Shown: positions 19,339 through 28,977, counted from the first letter of the stretch. The stretch is DNA of 64,000 bases from Peribacillus huizhouensis (GCF_014138605.1 NZ_JACJHX010000015.1:48265-112264); one strand, 5' to 3'. Translations and numbers: made by a program. The notes: generated by a model from the letters alone, not told the origin.

Positions 19339-19383
19339 AAAAAGGATGTCCATTAGACTAAGTCTGAACGAGACACCCTTTTT
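19339..19383 (-). terminator. Terminator between hydrolase and P450 genes
   Basis: AAAAAGGATGTC pairs with GACACCCTTTTT (one mismatch) around a 21-base loop. It ends the hydrolase transcript on the minus strand and separates it from the P450 gene. Confidence 0.7.
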
Positions 19384-19472
19384 CAATTTAATAATTCTAA
19401 GGAAAAGTAGAAGTACCAAAGATATTGTAAGAAATAGAGAGGAGGAAGTCAGATTAAATAAATACTTAGTTT

Positions 19473-20297
19473 TTATTTACAATTTTTGAAATGCTGGTGT
19501 ATATAAAAATTTACTTTATCAGGTACTTCAATTTGGAGGAAATGACCAGCATTTTGAATAATATGAACGTTTGCATGCGGTAAACCATCATTTTTAAGTT
19601 TATATGCAAACTCAAAAGGTATATACGGATCGTTTTCTCCCCAAATGATAGTGACAGGTATTTTGAATCGATTGAGTTTTTCATTATACGTTTTTACTTT
19701 TTCTAAATTTCCTGAACGGTATAGATCTAAGATTACTATACTTGATTCAGGAGTTCGAAAGACACGATAGAAGTCTTCCAAAGTTTTGTCCGTAATGTTT
19801 GGAATTGTCTTTTTCATTTCAGTTTGAAATTGTAAGTGGTTAGCCATTTTCTTCATTATTTCTTCACCTGAACTAGGTGTTCGCCAAATTTGTGCAAGCG
19901 GGTGCCATTTATAGTCTTCTGATAATGTAGTATTAGAAACAAATAGACTTAGAATATTCTCTGGATGATCACATGCCCATTTCAACCCAATTAGGCCTCC
20001 CCAATCATGTACAATTAAATGAAATTTGTCCAAATTTAGTGCTGTTGTAAAATCAGAAACAAACTGCTCAAATCGCTTCCAAGTTGATGGTTCATCAAAT
20101 GGTTCACTATGACCGAAACCTGGAAGATCTGGGGCGATGGTTCTATATCCACAAGACATAATACAAGGAAACAATTCTCTCCAAACTAAGCTTGATTCAG
20201 GTACGCCATGTAATAAAAGAACTGGCGGGTCATTAATATTACCTCTCTCAATATAGGCTACCTTTTTGCCATGTAAAAATAAGTTTTTCTTCTCCAA
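19473..20297 (-). CDS. Alpha/beta hydrolase (haloalkane dehalogenase / epoxide hydrolase type)
   Basis: The enzyme has 274 residues. Oxyanion motif LLHGVPES (~28-35). The nucleophile is Asp98 in HDWGGLIG, not serine, which places it with haloalkane dehalogenases and epoxide hydrolases. The acid is Asp223 (GENDPYIP) and the catalytic histidine is His252 (NAGHFLQIE). Start TTG with GGAGGG 8 bases upstream; a nearby ATG is out of frame. It is transcribed away from the PadR-type gene. The real substrate cannot be told from sequence. Confidence 0.85.
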   Translation of the reverse strand: MEKKNLFLHGKKVAYIERGNINDPPVLLLHGVPESSLVWRELFPCIMSCGYRTIAPDLPGFGHSEPFDEPSTWKRFEQFVSDFTTALNLDKFHLIVHDWGGLIGLKWACDHPENILSLFVSNTTLSEDYKWHPLAQIWRTPSSGEEIMKKMANHLQFQTEMKKTIPNITDKTLEDFYRVFRTPESSIVILDLYRSGNLEKVKTYNEKLNRFKIPVTIIWGENDPYIPFEFAYKLKNDGLPHANVHIIQNAGHFLQIEVPDKVNFYIHQHFKNCK

Positions 20298-20607
20298 TTT
20301 TCATACCCTCCAAAAATGCTGTATTGTATTAGTTCTATTGATGATAAAATAGGTTTATAAAGTAAATAACTTCAAAATCAATCAATCTCATAATCAACTA
20401 ATTAGAAGTATGGTGTTGAGCTGCTAATTTCATGTTTATGTTAAAATGCGATTAACTGCTTGTGGTTTCTTATATTTTTTTGAATTTGATACATATAAGG
20501 AAAATACGAGGTAAGAAAACCCTAATTGCGTGCTATTTACCAATACATATAGGATAATAGATTATATGAACCGAACGAGTATTCTAATCAATTTAGGGGG
20601 CTTTGCC

Positions 20608-21369
20608 ATGGAAAAAAAAGATTCAACTACTGTAACACTGGAAACAGTTGGTTTAAGTCAACGAGAGTTTTTAACGATGTATTTGCTGCAAACGCTATCT
20701 AATCATTCAAACTATCCACGTGCGATTCACCAGGAACTACAAAAGCTATTTACTGGTAAAATCCATAGCTATGATTATTTATGTAAAACTTGTAAACAAC
20801 TTGTAAACTCCGGTCATTTAAAGTTTCACACAGTAAAAGGTAGGCATTATTATCAAAATACGGAAAAGGGTAAAGAGCTTTATAAATGGTATCAAGATAA
20901 TTTCTCAGAGCGATTTCGTGAAGTAAAATACGTGATTGATCGATTTATGTATGATTTAAAGGGTTCTGGCGATAATCCACCTGTGCTACATGAACTTCCA
21001 GAAGAATATCGGTCTTATTTTTCAAAAATTATTTCAGTCAAAGATCTAGTTCGTTATGTTACTTTGAAAGCGGCTTTTACGAAAAGACCAATTTATATGG
21101 GAGAGATCGGTGATTTATTGAAGAATAAATTCGGTTGGATTGCTAGTAATGGCTATTTGTATGATCTTTCTCATGAAATGGAGGAAGGAGGACTATTGGT
21201 AGGCCGTTGGGAAAGTGAAAAGCGTACGAAGCGTTATTTAAGAATTACGGATGAGGGGCTGCATCACTACAAACAAATTGCTGATTCTGCCGCATATCAA
21301 GTTCAAGAAGTTCAGAAATATATAGGAAGTGTTCTCTCTTTTTTAGAAAGAGAAAGTACGAATGTGTGA
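20608..21369 (+). CDS. Tandem PadR-like winged-helix regulator
   Basis: The protein has 253 residues with two related winged-helix units: ~15-98 (EFLTMYLLQTLSNHSNYP..., ending YYQNTEKGKELYKWYQ) and ~155-240 (LVRYVTLKAAFTKRPIYMGE..., ending RYLRITDEGLHHYKQI). Each has the PadR order of helix, Y-rich loop, L..L...G.L and wing. Two PadR domains in one chain are unusual and may mimic the usual dimer. I chose the ATG after GGGGG (20608) rather than 20530. It overlaps the next gene by 8 bases, so the two form an operon, and it probably controls that operon. Confidence 0.75.
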   Translation: MEKKDSTTVTLETVGLSQREFLTMYLLQTLSNHSNYPRAIHQELQKLFTGKIHSYDYLCKTCKQLVNSGHLKFHTVKGRHYYQNTEKGKELYKWYQDNFSERFREVKYVIDRFMYDLKGSGDNPPVLHELPEEYRSYFSKIISVKDLVRYVTLKAAFTKRPIYMGEIGDLLKNKFGWIASNGYLYDLSHEMEEGGLLVGRWESEKRTKRYLRITDEGLHHYKQIADSAAYQVQEVQKYIGSVLSFLERESTNV

Positions 21370-22306
21370 GGCTAATCAAGTGAAAACAAAATATGAAAAT
21401 TTAGACGGTGTTATTAATACCAAGTCAGTGAAAGAACTGCTTCAATGGGGCAAAGAACGACGTTTGAAAAAGAAGGATTTACACACATTAATTCCTCAAG
21501 CAAGCAATAAACAAATAACGGAGATCAAAAGCAATCGAAGTATGCCTAGTATCACATGGATTGGTCATTCCACCTTTTTGCTCCAAATAGATGGAATGAA
21601 TATTTTAACAGATCCTGTTTGGGCAAGATGGCAAGGTACACAGAAGCGGATGACAGATCCTGGCCTATCAATTGACCAGTTGCCAGATATTGATATCGTA
21701 ATTATTTCACACGGGCATTATGATCATCTTGATTTTGGAACAATTCGTCGATTACCAGGAGATCCGATCTATTACGTTCCTGAGGGTCTGAAGCAGCTTT
21801 TTTTGAAAAAAGGGTACAAGAAAATTATGGAGGCTAATTGGTGGGACTCATTTCAGTATCAAAATTTGAAATTGAGTTTTGTTCCTGCACAGCATTGGAC
21901 ACGTCGCAGTCTATTCGATACAAATACGTCACATTGGGGCGGTTGGATTATAGAAGCAATTGAAGCGGATCATTCTATCTATTTTGTAGGTGATACTGGT
22001 TATTTCCGTGGATTTAAAGAAATCGCAAAACGGTTCAAACTTAAGCATGTATTAATGCCAATCGGGGCGTATGAGCCTGAATGGTTCATGAAAGATTCTC
22101 ATATTAATCCCGAAGATGCTGTGAAAGCTTTTCAGGAACTAGAAGGAATTGTCTTTATACCTATGCATTATGGTACTTATCGTCTTGCTGATGATACAGG
22201 ACCAGAAGCTTTGGATCGATTGAAGCGGGCATGGAGAACGAAAGACCTACCTGAAAATCAATTACAAGTATTGGAGTTTGGTGAAACACTTTGGTTGAAG
22301 GTTTAA
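21362..22306 (+). CDS. Metallo-beta-lactamase fold hydrolase (NAPE-PLD-like)
   Basis: The protein has 314 residues. Metal site HxHxDH in SHGHYDHLD (His117, His119, Asp121, His122), further ligands in PAQHWTRR, FVGDTGY and PMHYGTY. IGHSTFLLQIDG and ILTDPVWA near the start are typical of the UlaG/NAPE-PLD group, which includes N-acyl phosphatidylethanolamine phospholipase D. It is probably cytoplasmic, with no signal peptide. Translationally coupled to the PadR-like gene. With an acyl-CoA dehydrogenase just downstream, lipid or acyl-amide breakdown is a guess. Confidence 0.8.
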   Translation: MCEANQVKTKYENLDGVINTKSVKELLQWGKERRLKKKDLHTLIPQASNKQITEIKSNRSMPSITWIGHSTFLLQIDGMNILTDPVWARWQGTQKRMTDPGLSIDQLPDIDIVIISHGHYDHLDFGTIRRLPGDPIYYVPEGLKQLFLKKGYKKIMEANWWDSFQYQNLKLSFVPAQHWTRRSLFDTNTSHWGGWIIEAIEADHSIYFVGDTGYFRGFKEIAKRFKLKHVLMPIGAYEPEWFMKDSHINPEDAVKAFQELEGIVFIPMHYGTYRLADDTGPEALDRLKRAWRTKDLPENQLQVLEFGETLWLKV

Positions 22307-22402
22307 AAAATATACGCGAACTTACTTTGGTAAGGAAATAGAACATAAGTACAATGCTCTATCTGTGAGGCAAAGTATATTAAAAGAGGAGAGGGAATAC
22401 CG

Positions 22403-23548
22403 TTGTCATTTTTTCAAACTGAGGATCAAAAAACATATATTGAACAATTAGGTGAATCAATTTCGGACTTTGCTTCACGTGCAGAATCTTTAGATGAAAC
22501 GAGAGGATTCCCTTATGAAAATATTCAAAAATTAAAAGACTTCGGATACACTAAGCTTACATTAGGGAAAGAGTATGGAGGACATGGAGGATCATTATAC
22601 GACTTTATTTTGGCACAGGAGCGGATTGCGATAGAATGCGGACCTACCGCGCTTTCTATTGGCTGGCATGTTGGAACGGTTCTTAGCTTAATGGAAAAAA
22701 AGTCTTGGAATGAAGTTGTAATGGATGAATTTTTCACGGAAATCGGTAATGGAGCATTAGTAAATACCGCCGCAACTGAGCCAAAGACGGGTAGCCCGAC
22801 TAGAGGAGGGAGACCTGAAACAATTGCTGTTAAGGATGGGGATAGCTGGGTAATAACGGGGAGAAAAACGTTTACGACACTATCACCTGTCCTAGATATT
22901 TTTCTCGTTACTGCCTGGGTACCTTCAGAGGAATCTGTGGGAACGTTCCTCATCCATCGAAAGCTGGCTGGTGTTCGAATTGAAGAGACATGGGATATGA
23001 TGTCTATGCAAGGAACAGGAAGTCATGATTTAGTACTCGAACACGTTAAAATTCCTGAACGTTATTTTGTTGAACAAAAGCAAACAGCTAATAAACCTGG
23101 AACGGGTTGGATGTTACATATTCCGGCATGTTACATAGGTATTGCTGCAGCAGCAAGAAACTACGCAGTGCAATTTGCCAAGACTTATGCTCCAAATAGT
23201 ATAAGTGGACCGATCAGAGATTTACCCAATGTACAGCGCACGATTGGTGAAATTGATTTAGAATTAACGGAAGCACGTCATTTTCTATACTCAGTAACGG
23301 ATAAATGGCAATCCCAACCGGAAAACAGAGAAGTGCTAGCAACTGATTTAGCAGCTGTAAAAGTAGCTGTCACTAACAAAGCGATTCGAATTGTTGATCT
23401 AGCAATGCGTGTTGTAGGTGCACGTAGCTTACAAAGAACGAATCCACTCCAACGATATTATCGCGACGTTCGAGCCGGTTTACATAATCCACCAATGGAA
23501 GATATGGCAATCATCACATTAGCGAGACAAGCATTGTATGATAAATAA
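22403..23548 (+). CDS. Acyl-CoA dehydrogenase family flavoprotein
   Basis: FAD enzyme of 381 residues, normal for the family. N-terminal helical domain to ~115 (LTLGKEYGGHGGSLYD). The middle beta domain has NTAATEPKTGS and WVITGRKTFTTLSP. The C-terminal helical domain has AAAARNYAVQFA and MRVVGARSLQRTNPLQRYYRDVRAG. The last motif is seen in acyl-CoA dehydrogenases and related monooxygenases of the DszC/SfnB type, so sulfur or nitrogen heteroatom chemistry is an alternative. TTG start after AGAGGAGAGG. It lies 96 bases after the metallo-hydrolase and before a terminator, probably the last gene of that operon. Confidence 0.85.
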   Translation: MSFFQTEDQKTYIEQLGESISDFASRAESLDETRGFPYENIQKLKDFGYTKLTLGKEYGGHGGSLYDFILAQERIAIECGPTALSIGWHVGTVLSLMEKKSWNEVVMDEFFTEIGNGALVNTAATEPKTGSPTRGGRPETIAVKDGDSWVITGRKTFTTLSPVLDIFLVTAWVPSEESVGTFLIHRKLAGVRIEETWDMMSMQGTGSHDLVLEHVKIPERYFVEQKQTANKPGTGWMLHIPACYIGIAAAARNYAVQFAKTYAPNSISGPIRDLPNVQRTIGEIDLELTEARHFLYSVTDKWQSQPENREVLATDLAAVKVAVTNKAIRIVDLAMRVVGARSLQRTNPLQRYYRDVRAGLHNPPMEDMAIITLARQALYDK

Positions 23549-23552
23549 AATT

Positions 23553-23598
23553 AAAAGTCTGTATAAGAGGAATGATTCCTTTTATATAGACTTTTTTT
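23553..23598 (+). terminator. Intrinsic terminator after acyl-CoA dehydrogenase
   Basis: AAAAGTCTGTATAAGAGGAA pairs with TTCCTTTTATATAGACTTTT around 3 bases, followed by a T run. From 23600 to 24099 there is only AT-rich sequence without supported genes. Confidence 0.85.
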
Positions 23599-24024
23599 GT
23601 TAATAAACACTTTATTAGAAGTAATGGTTTTATTATATTAAATCGTATCAATTACGTTTTGTGCGCGAAATATATGAAAGACATACATGATCAGACTTAA
23701 TTTAGGTAATCATTGAATACCCAATGAATACCTAGTTTCAAGAATAAATCAACTCTGATTTAACGAACTGGAATTATTAAATGTAGCATGTAAAACTGAA
23801 TTAATTTACGAAGCATTAAGATCATAAATCGAAAGTTTAATTTACGAAGGTTTAAATAATTTTTTTGGGATCGTATAGTTAATTTATTTTGTAATTGAAT
23901 GTAAAACGCTGTGATCTAGTTAAGGAATCGATTTATACAAAATGATAGTTAATATAGAAAAATTTTTCTTTTGTCTCAATACATTAAGTATTCTTAATAT
24001 ATGAGACAAAATATAAAGAAATAA

Positions 24025-24075
<51 letters not shown>

Positions 24076-24099
24076 TCAAGTGGTCGCAGCCTCAAGTTC

Positions 24100-24269
24100 C
24101 TATAAGATTCATTATGATCCCCTAACTAGGCTCAAGTTGACTATAATATTCAAAGCGGATTCTGATAACTCTTAGGGTTCTTCCTATAATTCGGTTAGTT
24201 CTCATAATAAATGGTTTCGAACATAACTTCTTGGGTTGGACTGAATAATTCCCAGGAGGTCTGATAATT
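24100..24269 (+). repeat. Phased ~20-bp repeats upstream of the intact recombinase
   Basis: A short motif of the form CTATAAT / CTGATAA / CTCATAAT recurs at about 24100, 24121, 24141, 24162, 24184, 24201, 24221, 24241 and 24261. That is nine times, at 17-22 base spacing, each followed some 10-14 bases later by GGGTT/GGTT/GAGGT-like bases. The last copy runs into the ribosome site (CCAGGAGG) and start of the recombinase gene. The copies are degenerate. The placement recalls accessory binding sites of a tyrosine recombinase (attachment region) or an autoregulatory operator. Confidence 0.55.
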
Positions 24270-25175
24270 ATGAATTACATTCAAGCTTCGGATGATTATC
24301 TTATGTATTTACAAGTTGAGAAAAATTATTCGGTGAACACCTTAACCAGTTACGCGTTCGATTTAAAGCTCTATGGTGACTTTTTAACTGCTAACGACCG
24401 ATCATTGGACTTAGATGAACTCACATCGTCTAGTGTGCGTCGGTTTGTGCAAGATCAGGTCATTAATCATCATATTAAGCCAAGGACGCTACAACGCCGT
24501 ATATCGTGTTTAAAATCATTTAGTAAATATTGTTTGAAGGAAAACTACATGAAATCTGATTTCACAGCAGGAATCCAAGCACCTAAAGCCGATAAGAAAT
24601 TACCTAAATATATGACCTTACAGGAGCTTCACAAATTATTTACTTATTTAGAACATGATCCGCGACCGCAAAGAATTAGAAACGAATTAATGATTAAATT
24701 ACTAGCAACGACTGGTATGAGACGTCAAGAATTAGTAGATTTAACATGGGAGCAAATTAATTTAAATAACCAAACAATTTTAATTCGAGGAAAAGGAAAA
24801 AAAGAACGTCTCCTTCCCCTCCATCCAATTGTTTTACCGTTATTTCATATCTATAAAGAAACTCTTCTAGAACAGCAAAAACATTATAGTGAACCAATAT
24901 TTTATAATCAAAAAAATAAATCTTTAAACCCGCGTGGTTTGCACAAAATATTTAAAGAGATATTAGATCGCGCAGGATTACCCGCTCACCGCTTTTCTTT
25001 GCATCATTTAAGACATACGTTTGCTACCTTACTTTTACAAGAAAACAAAGATAAAGTAGATTTAAGAACGTTACAGGAGTTATTAGGACATGAAAGCCTT
25101 GCTACAACTAGTATGTATACTCATATCGATTTTGAACAAAAGAAAAAAGCGATAAATAGTTTTTTAATAAGTTAA
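24270..25175 (+). CDS. Intact Xer-like tyrosine recombinase
   Basis: The protein has 301 residues, full length for XerC/D relatives. SAM-like core-binding domain ~1-95; catalytic domain ~110-300. All catalytic residues are present: Arg151 (TGMRRQE), Lys177 (GKGKKERLLPL), His245 and Arg248 (HHLRHTF), His274 (LGHES) and nucleophile Tyr283 (SMYTH). It lacks the extra helix typical of integron IntI as far as I can see. Ribosome site CCAGGAGG. Phased repeats precede it, a terminator follows, and the first C-rich hairpin stands 216 bases after its stop. Damaged relatives occur at 28978-29368 and 47070-47302. Chromosome dimer resolution is unlikely in this context; element mobility is more likely. 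Confidence 0.88.
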   Translation: MNYIQASDDYLMYLQVEKNYSVNTLTSYAFDLKLYGDFLTANDRSLDLDELTSSSVRRFVQDQVINHHIKPRTLQRRISCLKSFSKYCLKENYMKSDFTAGIQAPKADKKLPKYMTLQELHKLFTYLEHDPRPQRIRNELMIKLLATTGMRRQELVDLTWEQINLNNQTILIRGKGKKERLLPLHPIVLPLFHIYKETLLEQQKHYSEPIFYNQKNKSLNPRGLHKIFKEILDRAGLPAHRFSLHHLRHTFATLLLQENKDKVDLRTLQELLGHESLATTSMYTHIDFEQKKKAINSFLIS

Positions 25176-25193
25176 TTTTAAAATTAGAATAAG

Positions 25194-25223
25194 AAAAGCG
25201 GCAGAAATTAATCTCCGCTTTTT
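25194..25223 (+). terminator. Terminator after the recombinase
   Basis: AAAAGCGG pairs with CCGCTTTT around CAGAAATTAATCT. The same loop sequence occurs in the terminator after the recombinase remnant at 29382-29409, so gene and terminator were copied together. Confidence 0.8.
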
Positions 25224-25320
25224 AATCTATTGGTTAATGGTTACTAATCTTTTCTGTTTTATTAATAATTGTATTCGGCAATCAAGAAATGCTGTTTATG
25301 GCAGTGTGTTTTATGAATGG

Positions 25321-25378
25321 AAAAAGAGCCTAAATATTTAAGAATTGCATAAAACCTTGCATATTTTAGGCTCTTTAA
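25321..25378. terminator. Large hairpin, probably terminator of the 25440 gene
   Basis: AAAAAGAGCCTAAATAT pairs with the sequence ending ATATTTTAGGCTCTTT. It stands 62 bases past the stop of the minus-strand gene. Confidence 0.6.
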
Positions 25379-25439
25379 TTTATTTCTTATTGTGTTAAAG
25401 CACCCCTTTAGTTCAACAAGGTTATAGAATGGGAGAACA

Positions 25440-26108
25440 CTACTCCCACTCATAATCACCAGTTACCAGCTCGACCTTTTCTGGTATTATTTTTTGAAGA
25501 GAGACTATTGTTGAAAAGTGTTCATCATTTGAGAACGCAGTAATATAATCACCATCATCCCCTACCCAAAACATAGTGGAACTTTCAGTTAAAGTTGCTA
25601 TCGGGGTATTGGCTATCCACTTTAATTTAACTAGTCTAGTTCGGTTTTTTTTAGTCCTTTTTACAGGATAAGGTGACTCATATTCCCTTTCCTCCAGTCT
25701 GAATACATCCTGTTTTAAGGACCATAATGATAAGTTCAACATGCTTCCATTCCTGTACAAATAAGGATAATATCCCTTAAACTGCTGTGGGCTGCGTATA
25801 ATTGCCTTTACAAAGAACGTGTCTTTACGACTCCCCTTCATATAATTAAACTCTATATTTTGCATCTTAAACAGCTCTTCGTACTCTGCTTGTTGAAAAT
25901 CATAGATTTCCGCAAGTGAATAAATTGGGTAATAATCTGAGTTGTTCATCCAGTTGCAAAAAAGTTCTTCATGGATGTCTCTTTCGAGAAAAAAAGAAAA
26001 ATCTATGATGTATTTGAAATCACCGTCAATTTCAAAAGGATAAGTAGGTTCTGAACTTGGTGCAGATTTTACTTTTTCGGGCGGGAAGTAATCTATTTCC
26101 ACCTTCAA
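25440..26108 (-). CDS. Hypothetical accessory protein
   Basis: The soluble protein has about 222 residues, is rich in aromatic and acidic residues, and has no signal peptide or membrane segment. Notable stretches are FEIDGDFKYIIDFSFFLERD, YYPIYSLAEIYDFQQAEYEE and TMFWVGDDGDYITAFSND. I do not recognise a family. AGAGGTG fits a TTG start at 26108 (MKVEIDYF); the upstream GTG at 26117 lies inside that ribosome site. A C-rich hairpin lies 20 bases past its stop, as for other genes in this region. Confidence 0.6.
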   Translation of the reverse strand: MKVEIDYFPPEKVKSAPSSEPTYPFEIDGDFKYIIDFSFFLERDIHEELFCNWMNNSDYYPIYSLAEIYDFQQAEYEELFKMQNIEFNYMKGSRKDTFFVKAIIRSPQQFKGYYPYLYRNGSMLNLSLWSLKQDVFRLEEREYESPYPVKRTKKNRTRLVKLKWIANTPIATLTESSTMFWVGDDGDYITAFSNDEHFSTIVSLQKIIPEKVELVTGDYEWE

Positions 26109-26348
26109 TTTAATCACCTCTTTAAAAAAATAGAATAATTATATTACACATTAACACATAGATTTCTCCAACTAAACTGCTAGTTAAAAGAAGGGGTTTT
26201 CTGAATGTATGATATTAGATATTTTCGTACATTGACTTAGATTTAGCCACGATAATTGACCTTATAGGCAATAAAAAAAACTTTCAATAGAAGGATCCTT
26301 TTATACTTTCTTATTCCACTTAAGCACTCCGTTAGCGAATGAAATACC

Positions 26349-26558
26349 TTAGAGAAAAATTACAATAAATAGTAATCCTATACCTATAAGAAATCCACCA
26401 ATCAACTCATAATTGTCCAACAAGAAGAAGAATTTACTTTTACTATTAAAATCGAATGATATAATCCTTTTTCTTAACCAAAATCCAAAAATGATAGTAA
26501 AAAAGAGCCCAAAAAGAAGTAATAGTGGAGTATCTTTTATATATGTTTCACTTCCCAT
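26349..26558 (-). CDS. Hypothetical small membrane protein
   Basis: The protein has 69 residues and two predicted membrane helices (LLLLFGLFFTIIFGFWL, ~12-29, and LIGGFLIGIGLLFIVIFL, ~52-69). The first is followed by RKR, so the loop is probably cytoplasmic. Ribosome site GGTAGGTG before ATG. A C-rich hairpin (26314-26345) touches its 3' end. No family recognised. Confidence 0.5.
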   Translation of the reverse strand: MGSETYIKDTPLLLLFGLFFTIIFGFWLRKRIISFDFNSKSKFFFLLDNYELIGGFLIGIGLLFIVIFL

Positions 26559-26756
26559 TTTTCACACCTACCAGTAATCACTAAAGATTAATAATTAATT
26601 TTATTAATCTTTCTTTTTATAAAAGTATACTGCTTCTTTAGTTGAATAGGGAGTTTTTCTGAATGTATGATTTTGTATAGAATATACATTCGTAAAAGGC
26701 CGTCATTTGGCGGTCATTTTATGGCGCTAACGCACCCGTTAGCTGAAGAAGAACCT

Positions 26757-27158
26757 TTAAATTACATCATTTAATACTTCTTTAATATATTCCTTTAATT
26801 CCTCTTTTACTTCTTCAACTGATTCATCAAGTAGTTCACCGATAATTTTGCTTCCAGGAATATTTTTTGAAATCGGCATACCTAATAAGGAACGTTCGCA
26901 TACCCATATTTTAATTATATGTAAATCAATAAGTTCACCGCTTTTGTCAGCAATCCCTATCGAAACAGAGGAACTGTATCCAGGCTTAAAAGGGTCATTG
27001 CCTTCTTTATCGAACCCAACATCAAAATCTAAGTTTTTCTTGGCAAAAACAGATTTATTTTCTTTTAACAATCTTTTGATATGGTCTTTTAAAGTCGATT
27101 CAGTATTTTTAATCTCTTCCTTTAATTCTACATTGAAATCCTTATGTTGATACTTCAT
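26757..27158 (-). CDS. Hypothetical accessory protein
   Basis: The protein has 133 residues, is charged and soluble. Helical ends (ELKEEIKNTESTLKDHIKRL and SVEEVKEELKEYIKEVL) flank a beta-rich middle (GYSSSVSIGIADKSGELIDL, HIIKIWVCERS). This order (helix, beta sheet, helix) is seen in many small Bacillus accessory proteins of unknown role. The stop codon is 14 bases from the end of a hairpin with matched arms (GCTAAC / GTTAGC, 26726-26743). Confidence 0.55.
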   Translation of the reverse strand: MKYQHKDFNVELKEEIKNTESTLKDHIKRLLKENKSVFAKKNLDFDVGFDKEGNDPFKPGYSSSVSIGIADKSGELIDLHIIKIWVCERSLLGMPISKNIPGSKIIGELLDESVEEVKEELKEYIKEVLNDVI

Positions 27159-27499
27159 TAAAAATCACTTCATTTCCAATAGGATAAATAAAAAATTCGT
27201 CAAGCTATTATAAAATCCTTCTTGAACTAAACTGCCCCGTTAGTTTAAGTGTAATCCTTCACAATCTCAATTGCATTAGAGATAAATATTTGTTTACTTT
27301 CCTCAACAATATGGCCCTTTAACGGAACAACTCTATGTCACTTAACAGTTCCTTAATCTACCTTTCAATTCAAATGTTCTGCCCTTTTCACTATAATAAA
27401 ACGTAATCGACAGAAGAAAATTAAGTTTAACCCACCATGGAAAAATTACCTGTCATTGGAGCTTAATTTTTACCAATCCTATTAATGGAGGTGGTAATC

Positions 27500-27640
27500 A
27501 TGACAAATCAAAATCCTATTGAGTATACTGGGAAGGTTCTTGATCAACGAAATGACCTTACTGGACCTGACGATTCAGGCAAGGCATTATATCCAAAACG
27601 GCCCAAGCGTGTATCGATCCAGGAGCCTAAACGAAAGTAG
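27500..27640 (+). CDS. Small hydrophilic protein, unknown
   Basis: The protein has 46 residues (MTNQNPIEYTGKVLDQRNDL, ending RPKRVSIQEPKRK), very basic at the C-terminus. Support comes from an excellent ribosome site (ATGGAGGTGG, 5 bases before ATG) and from a GC-rich hairpin right after it (27649-27689, CTGACCCCCA / TGGGGGTCAG). It is on the strand opposite to its neighbours. No family recognised. Confidence 0.55.
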   Translation: MTNQNPIEYTGKVLDQRNDLTGPDDSGKALYPKRPKRVSIQEPKRK

Positions 27641-28026
27641 ATCAGACTCTGACCCCCAAGCGGTGATGCATTTTCCAAATGGGGGTCAGCTTACATAGAC
27701 ATAAGAACATACTTTAGTCTTTTTCATTTATTTCTTCCTGAACTAAACTGCCCCGTTAGTGCAATAAGTACAGCTTTATAAATATGTATAAATATTTGTG
27801 TGTATACAATTCCTCTCTGAGTAATGATTCAAAATGATTAATATACATACTGCCGAAACATACATCAATTAATTTCCAGATACATAAATAGGCTATTGCT
27901 ATGATCGTCGAACTAAGTATTAAAATAAAGAAAAACTGTTCGTACTCTGTATAGTATAATTTTGATACCATTTTCACCTGGAATTCTACTTTGGCTTACT
28001 GAATATACATAAAATGAGGTGTTAAC

Positions 28027-28524
28027 ATGACAAAAAAACTATGGAAAAATTCCGTAGATGTATGGAAACCTTATTTTGATCAATCCTATACTTATTGTGA
28101 ATTTGCCGAACTTAAAAATTTCTTAATTGACCCAAGTGAAATCATTGGACTATCCCGACCAGAAAATGAAATAAACGAAAGAAGAATGAAACAATTAAGA
28201 TCTCAAGTAGAACTTAATGGTTGGAATTATAATTTACCTATGTGTGTTCATTTGTATAAAATACCATTTGGGAGTTATCTAGTAGGTCGCGATGGAAACC
28301 ACCGCACGCTCCTAGCTACTGAAATGGGATTAGCCAAGATTCAAGCCGACATCAGTATAATAATCCCTCATAGTATCATTAATAGTGATATTAAATCTGT
28401 ACTAGGAATACTTGAAGAAGAAACTACATCTGATAATAAATTAGATATTTACCATTTAAAAAACAAAATACTCTTGGATTTAGCATCTAAATTGGGTATC
28501 TTACCACAATCATTAAAAGAATAG
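28027..28524 (+). CDS. ParB-like domain protein, copy 1
   Basis: The protein has 165 residues. The centre, INERRMKQLRSQVELNGW followed by VGRDGNHRTLLATEMGLAKI, fits the ParB/Srx-type fold (the DGxHR..A...G motif); the match is by eye. No helix-turn-helix DNA-binding domain is evident, so it is not a classical plasmid partition protein. Ribosome site TGAGGTG before ATG. It converges on a broken recombinase and occurs again at 38645-39142 with ~90 percent identity, so it travels with the element. Cargo, excision accessory or regulator are all possible. Confidence 0.65.
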   Translation: MTKKLWKNSVDVWKPYFDQSYTYCEFAELKNFLIDPSEIIGLSRPENEINERRMKQLRSQVELNGWNYNLPMCVHLYKIPFGSYLVGRDGNHRTLLATEMGLAKIQADISIIIPHSIINSDIKSVLGILEEETTSDNKLDIYHLKNKILLDLASKLGILPQSLKE

Positions 28525-28977
28525 GTTTAAATGTAAATTGTTTTATTTCCACAACATATTCACAGTTTTTGTCGTTTGTGCAAGTTCCCCTATTGGCCGA
28601 GATCCTAACTATAAAAAAGATTATTTTTTGTATAAATATTTTTCTTGGATATAATATTTCAATATTAGGAATTCAGTATATTTTTCACAAATCTCTTGTT
28701 TACTAAATTAAATTAAAAATCAACAAACCATTTTCAATCGTGATTCATCAATATTTATCATAATTAAACGTCTAAATTGATTACATGTCTAATATAATAT
28801 TACATTAATATAATAAAGTTTTTGTATAATGCCGCTTTTTTTCGCATTTATATCTAATTTAACTATATTAAAATAATACTTTCGTGCTTTTTTTTGTAAA
28901 AAAATTTCTGAAAATGTATTTCATTCGCGTATGTGTCGAAGTTAATTTTATCTATTAGGATTTCAGAATTGGATAAT

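Noticed and set aside
24100..24269. CRISPR array
   Set aside because: The ~20-base units are degenerate without constant repeats and variable spacers of fixed length, and no cas gene is present.
27756..27977. 73-codon hydrophobic minus-strand frame before ParB-like copy 1
   Set aside because: The homologous region before copy 2 has a 43-base deletion that breaks the frame, so coding is not conserved; the sequence is probably part of the element's noncoding end.
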